Below, piece after piece: positions 12,344 to 15,082 of a DNA stretch of 15,082 nucleotides; the first letter of the stretch is position 1; every line of letters begins with the position of its first letter. Origin of the DNA: a bacterium (GTDB lineage: Bacteria; Patescibacteriota; Gracilibacteria; JAUYGZ01); the NCBI GenBank assembly GCA_030699855.1, contig JAUYKR010000142.1, forward strand, positions 1 through 15,082, given 5' to 3'. A model generated the notes under the pieces. It ran no database searches. It was given only the letters and a program-made list of their open reading frames with translations, and was not told the origin of the DNA. Both the position numbers and the translations under genes were made by a program.

Positions 12344-13954
12344 ATGACCAAATACATCTTCGTTACTGGTGGAGTCTGTTCTTCCCTGGGAAAGGGAATT
12401 ACTTCGGCCTCTATCGGCAATTTGCTGAAGAACAGCGGCTACAAGGTGTTCATGCAAAAACTGGATCCCTATTTAAACGTGGACCCCGGCACCATGTCGC
12501 CTTTCCAACATGGGGAAGTGTTCGTCACCGACGACGGGGCGGAAACCGACCTGGACCTGGGCCACTACGAGCGATTCATCGACGAGCCGCTCAACAAGTA
12601 CTCTACCGTCACCACCGGAAAGATTTATACGGAAGTTCTGGGAAAGGAGCGAAAGGGCGATTTTTTGGGAAAAACTCTCCAGATCATCCCCCACATCACC
12701 AACGCCATTCAGGAAAAAATTCTTTTGGGTGGCGAAGTGTCCAAAGCCGATGTGGTAGTGGTGGAAATCGGCGGAACTGTCGGAGACATCGAGGGACAGC
12801 CATACTTGGAGGCCATTCGCCAGCTCCGTCACCATTTGGGCCAGGAAAGAACGCTGTTCGTACACCTGACGCTCCTACCCTGGCTGGCTTCGACCAGAGA
12901 ACTCAAGACCAAGCCGACTCAACAATCCGTCCAACTCCTGCGCTCCATCGGCGTTCAGCCGGACATCATCATTGCCAGGGCGGACAAACCGATTCCCAAA
13001 GAACACCTGGAAAAAATTTCCCTCTTTTGCGACGTCACCCAGGAGGCGGTCATACCCGCCGTCACTGCCGACAGTATTTACCAGGTTCCGCTGAATTTTG
13101 AAAGAGACGGCCTGATGAAAATCATGGCCGAAAAGCTCAAGCTGGATCACGGCTCTCCGAACATGACAGAATGGAAGCGGCTGGTGAAAAAGATCAAAAC
13201 AGCCCACAGGCCGATCACCATCGGTATGGCGGGAAAGTACACGACACTGGATGACGCCTATCTGTCGGTGATTGAAGCGATCAAGTCAGCCTGCTTCCAT
13301 CACGGCTGCAAGCCAAAAATTGTTTGGATCGACACCGAAAAGGTGGAGAGGAAAGATAAATCGGAGCTGAAAAAATTAAAAGAAGTCGATGGAGTCATTG
13401 TTCCCGGAGGCTTTGGCAAACGCGGCGTGGAGGGAAAAATACAAGTGGCAAAATACTGCAGGGAGGCACGCAAGCCCTATCTGGGCCTTTGCCTGGGCGC
13501 ACAGATCATGGCCATCGAATTTGCCCGCCATGTGGCTGGAATCGACGGCGCGACATCGGAAGAATTTGAACCGAAGTCAGACAAGCTCATCGTGCACTTT
13601 TTGCCTGGACAGTCGGAAGACAAAGAAAAAGGCGGGACGCTCAGGCTTGGCAGCCATCCCTGTCAAATCTCGCGTAAATCCCTGGCCTTCAAAGTTTACA
13701 AAAAGCGAATCATCCATGAGCGACACCGGCACCGTTATGAGTTCAACAATGAGTGGAAAGGTCTTCTGGAAGAACGGGGCCTGAATTTCAGCGGCACTCA
13801 TTCCGAGCGGGACTTGATGGAAATCGTAGAGGTGAAAAGCCACCCCTTTATGATCGGAAGCCGGTTCCATCCGGAATTTTTATCTCGACCGAATCGGCCT
13901 CATCCGCTTTTTCAAGCCTTCATCGGCGCGTGTAAGAAGACGACAAAAGCCTAG
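12344..13954 (+). CDS. pyrG: CTP synthase
   Basis: PyrG makes CTP from UTP with ATP and glutamine, the last step of pyrimidine nucleotide synthesis. The 536-residue length is normal. The N-terminal synthetase domain shows KYIFVTGGVCSSLGKGITSA (3-22, ATP loop; most enzymes have VVSS or VISS here), MQKLDPYLNVDPGTMSPFQH (37-56), EVFVTDDGAETDLDLGHYER (58-77), EIGGTVGDIE (141-150) and ELKTKPTQQSV (186-196). The C-terminal glutamine amidotransferase domain has GGFGKRG (355-361), the nucleophile Cys383 in GLCLGAQ, and the His509-Glu511 pair in FHPEF. All catalytic residues I can check are present, so the enzyme should be active. It sits behind the hup terminator with its own promoter; the malic-enzyme-like gene follows 15 nt later. 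TAG stop. Confidence 0.97.
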   Translation: MTKYIFVTGGVCSSLGKGITSASIGNLLKNSGYKVFMQKLDPYLNVDPGTMSPFQHGEVFVTDDGAETDLDLGHYERFIDEPLNKYSTVTTGKIYTEVLGKERKGDFLGKTLQIIPHITNAIQEKILLGGEVSKADVVVVEIGGTVGDIEGQPYLEAIRQLRHHLGQERTLFVHLTLLPWLASTRELKTKPTQQSVQLLRSIGVQPDIIIARADKPIPKEHLEKISLFCDVTQEAVIPAVTADSIYQVPLNFERDGLMKIMAEKLKLDHGSPNMTEWKRLVKKIKTAHRPITIGMAGKYTTLDDAYLSVIEAIKSACFHHGCKPKIVWIDTEKVERKDKSELKKLKEVDGVIVPGGFGKRGVEGKIQVAKYCREARKPYLGLCLGAQIMAIEFARHVAGIDGATSEEFEPKSDKLIVHFLPGQSEDKEKGGTLRLGSHPCQISRKSLAFKVYKKRIIHERHRHRYEFNNEWKGLLEERGLNFSGTHSERDLMEIVEVKSHPFMIGSRFHPEFLSRPNRPHPLFQAFIGACKKTTKA

Positions 13955-13969
13955 CACGGTCGAGCGATA

Positions 13970-15067
13970 ATGCATGAACCGATCCACGAACTATGTTTTC
14001 CTCATCACATGAAAGACTTTAGAAAAACGGCGCTTAAGGCACAAAAAAAATCCCAGGGCTGCCTGTCCATCAGTTGTTCCCTGCCGCTGAAGAAGGAGGC
14101 GGATCTGGGAAACTGCTACTACCCGGGCATACTGGGGGTGTTGGGGAAGGTGCAGGAAAGTCCAGCGCTTGCCTCAAAGTTTCGCAAACCGATGATTGGA
14201 ATCATTAGCACCGCATCGAAGGAGCAGCTTGCCCTCATCTCTGCCAAGGCCGCCATAGTTTCCCAGTTATTACACTGCACCGCTATCCCTCTCCTGATCG
14301 GCTACCAACATCCGCAGGAGCTCACCAGCCTCATCCCATCGCTTTCAAAGGGGCTCGACGCCCTCTTCTTTACAGACTCCAGCAAGCTGGAGGCTGAAAT
14401 TGTTCAGCAATCAGCTCAGCTCCTTGCCATACCAGTATTTTTTCAAAAAGAACTTGAAGCCGGAGCCGCCATGGCGGCTCTGCTGAACGGCATAAAATTA
14501 CTGGGAACGTCTGTCAAAAAAGCTCAGATCATCGTGGAGGGAACCGGTCAGACGGTGGAAAGCCTCCTGAAGCTTGTCGCTCATTTCGAACTTGAGAATG
14601 TGACGCTGATCGATGAGCGCGGCCCCCTGTACACAAGACGACCAAACATGAGCAGAGAAAAAAATGAACTGTTGGAATCCTTTCCTCGCAAAAAGGATGC
14701 GAGAACGAGAGACGAAGTCCTGAACTCCTGCGATGTCTATTTGTCCTCATTGCCTGCCGTCAGAACCGCCACCACCGGAAAACTCCCGGAAAAAGCAGTC
14801 ATCATCAGCCTGTCGGCCGAACACATCGAAGTGCGGCCAAAGCAATGCCTGGCCTCGACACTTCCTCAGCTGGCCAACCATTTCACCGATTTACACCTGC
14901 TTCTGGGCCTTCTGGATGCGCTTCAGTCTGGAAAAAAGCTGAACGATCAGTCTGTCTCGAAGGCCATCGTGGCACTGGCAAACATGTATAAAACGCCAAA
15001 ACGGGATCACCTGATTCCCGGCCTGTTGGAAAAGAACCTGGCACAAAAGATCGCAAAGGGTCTCTAA
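13970..15067 (+). CDS. Degenerate malic-enzyme-like protein, probably not a normal malic enzyme
   Basis: The layout follows bacterial malic enzyme (oxidative decarboxylation of malate to pyruvate): an N-terminal helix KTALKAQKKSQGCLSI (19-34), the YYPGILGV block (50-57, usual YTPGVA), IPVFFQKELEAGAAMAALLN (154-173, usual PVFHDDQHGTA then a helix), a Rossmann segment AQIIVEGTGQTVESLLKL (185-202, usual GAGAAG), ENVTLIDERGPLYTRR (209-224), and a C-terminal part like the RSDFPNQVNN region (LASTLPQLANHFTDL, 294-308). The equivalents of the metal-binding Glu-Asp and Asp residues are missing, and the GLGNIGP block is deleted. I infer a pseudoenzyme or an enzyme with changed chemistry. I give the longer frame; the ATG at residue 14 (14009) fits the family start better. 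It follows pyrG by 15 nt. TAA stop. Confidence 0.72.
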   Translation: MHEPIHELCFPHHMKDFRKTALKAQKKSQGCLSISCSLPLKKEADLGNCYYPGILGVLGKVQESPALASKFRKPMIGIISTASKEQLALISAKAAIVSQLLHCTAIPLLIGYQHPQELTSLIPSLSKGLDALFFTDSSKLEAEIVQQSAQLLAIPVFFQKELEAGAAMAALLNGIKLLGTSVKKAQIIVEGTGQTVESLLKLVAHFELENVTLIDERGPLYTRRPNMSREKNELLESFPRKKDARTRDEVLNSCDVYLSSLPAVRTATTGKLPEKAVIISLSAEHIEVRPKQCLASTLPQLANHFTDLHLLLGLLDALQSGKKLNDQSVSKAIVALANMYKTPKRDHLIPGLLEKNLAQKIAKGL

Positions 15068-15082
15068 AAACCTCTGGAAAAC

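Noticed and set aside
1..15082. CRISPR arrays, insertion sequences, tRNA or rRNA genes
   Set aside because: I saw no spaced direct repeats, transposase motifs, terminal inverted repeats, or tRNA-like cloverleaf with a T-loop in the gaps, which are all short.

Overview
The window is a chromosomal stretch of a bacterium, probably a member of the Patescibacteria/CPR, with the Peregrinibacteria/Gracilibacteria side my best guess (low to moderate confidence). The hints are compact genes with tiny or no gaps, an SLH-domain surface protein, a bare rsmH-ftsL remnant of the dcw cluster, no Shine-Dalgarno motif in front of any gene, and good -10 boxes only about 20-35 nt before most starts. The standard genetic code applies: long frames run without internal TGA, although only one of twelve visible stop codons is TGA.

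Layout. 1-722 (minus): 5' part of a secreted protein with an SLH domain, cut by the window edge. 723-836: a divergent control region with two palindromes and a strong promoter. 837-3805 (plus): a large exported protein of unknown function, then an MscS-type mechanosensitive channel. 3984-5668 (plus): two unrecognised genes, each with its own promoter; the second may have a GNAT-like fold. 5671-8478 (minus): a 935-residue fusion of a long RelA/SpoT homologue (intact HD hydrolase, decayed synthetase, TGS, helical and ACT-like domains) to a ten-helix EamA/DMT-type transporter. 8547-10484 (plus), divergent from it: an sbnA-sbnB pair predicted to make L-2,3-diaminopropionate from O-phosphoserine and glutamate. 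10489-11795 (minus): rsmH and a short ftsL-like gene. 11944-12219 (plus): a histone-like HU gene with a clear rho-independent terminator. 12344-15067 (plus): pyrG (CTP synthase), then a malic-enzyme homologue that has lost most catalytic motifs.

The most interesting part is 5671-10484. An alarmone-hydrolase-like sensor is covalently joined to a probable metabolite transporter, and its gene shares a 68-bp divergent promoter region with a two-gene pathway for a non-protein diamino acid. My working hypothesis is that the membrane protein exports (or imports) diaminopropionate or a related amino acid, and that (p)ppGpp or amino-acid binding to the cytoplasmic part controls it. The domain calls come from visible motifs; the functional link is inference. 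The rest is housekeeping (rsmH, ftsL, hup, pyrG) or unrecognised genes.
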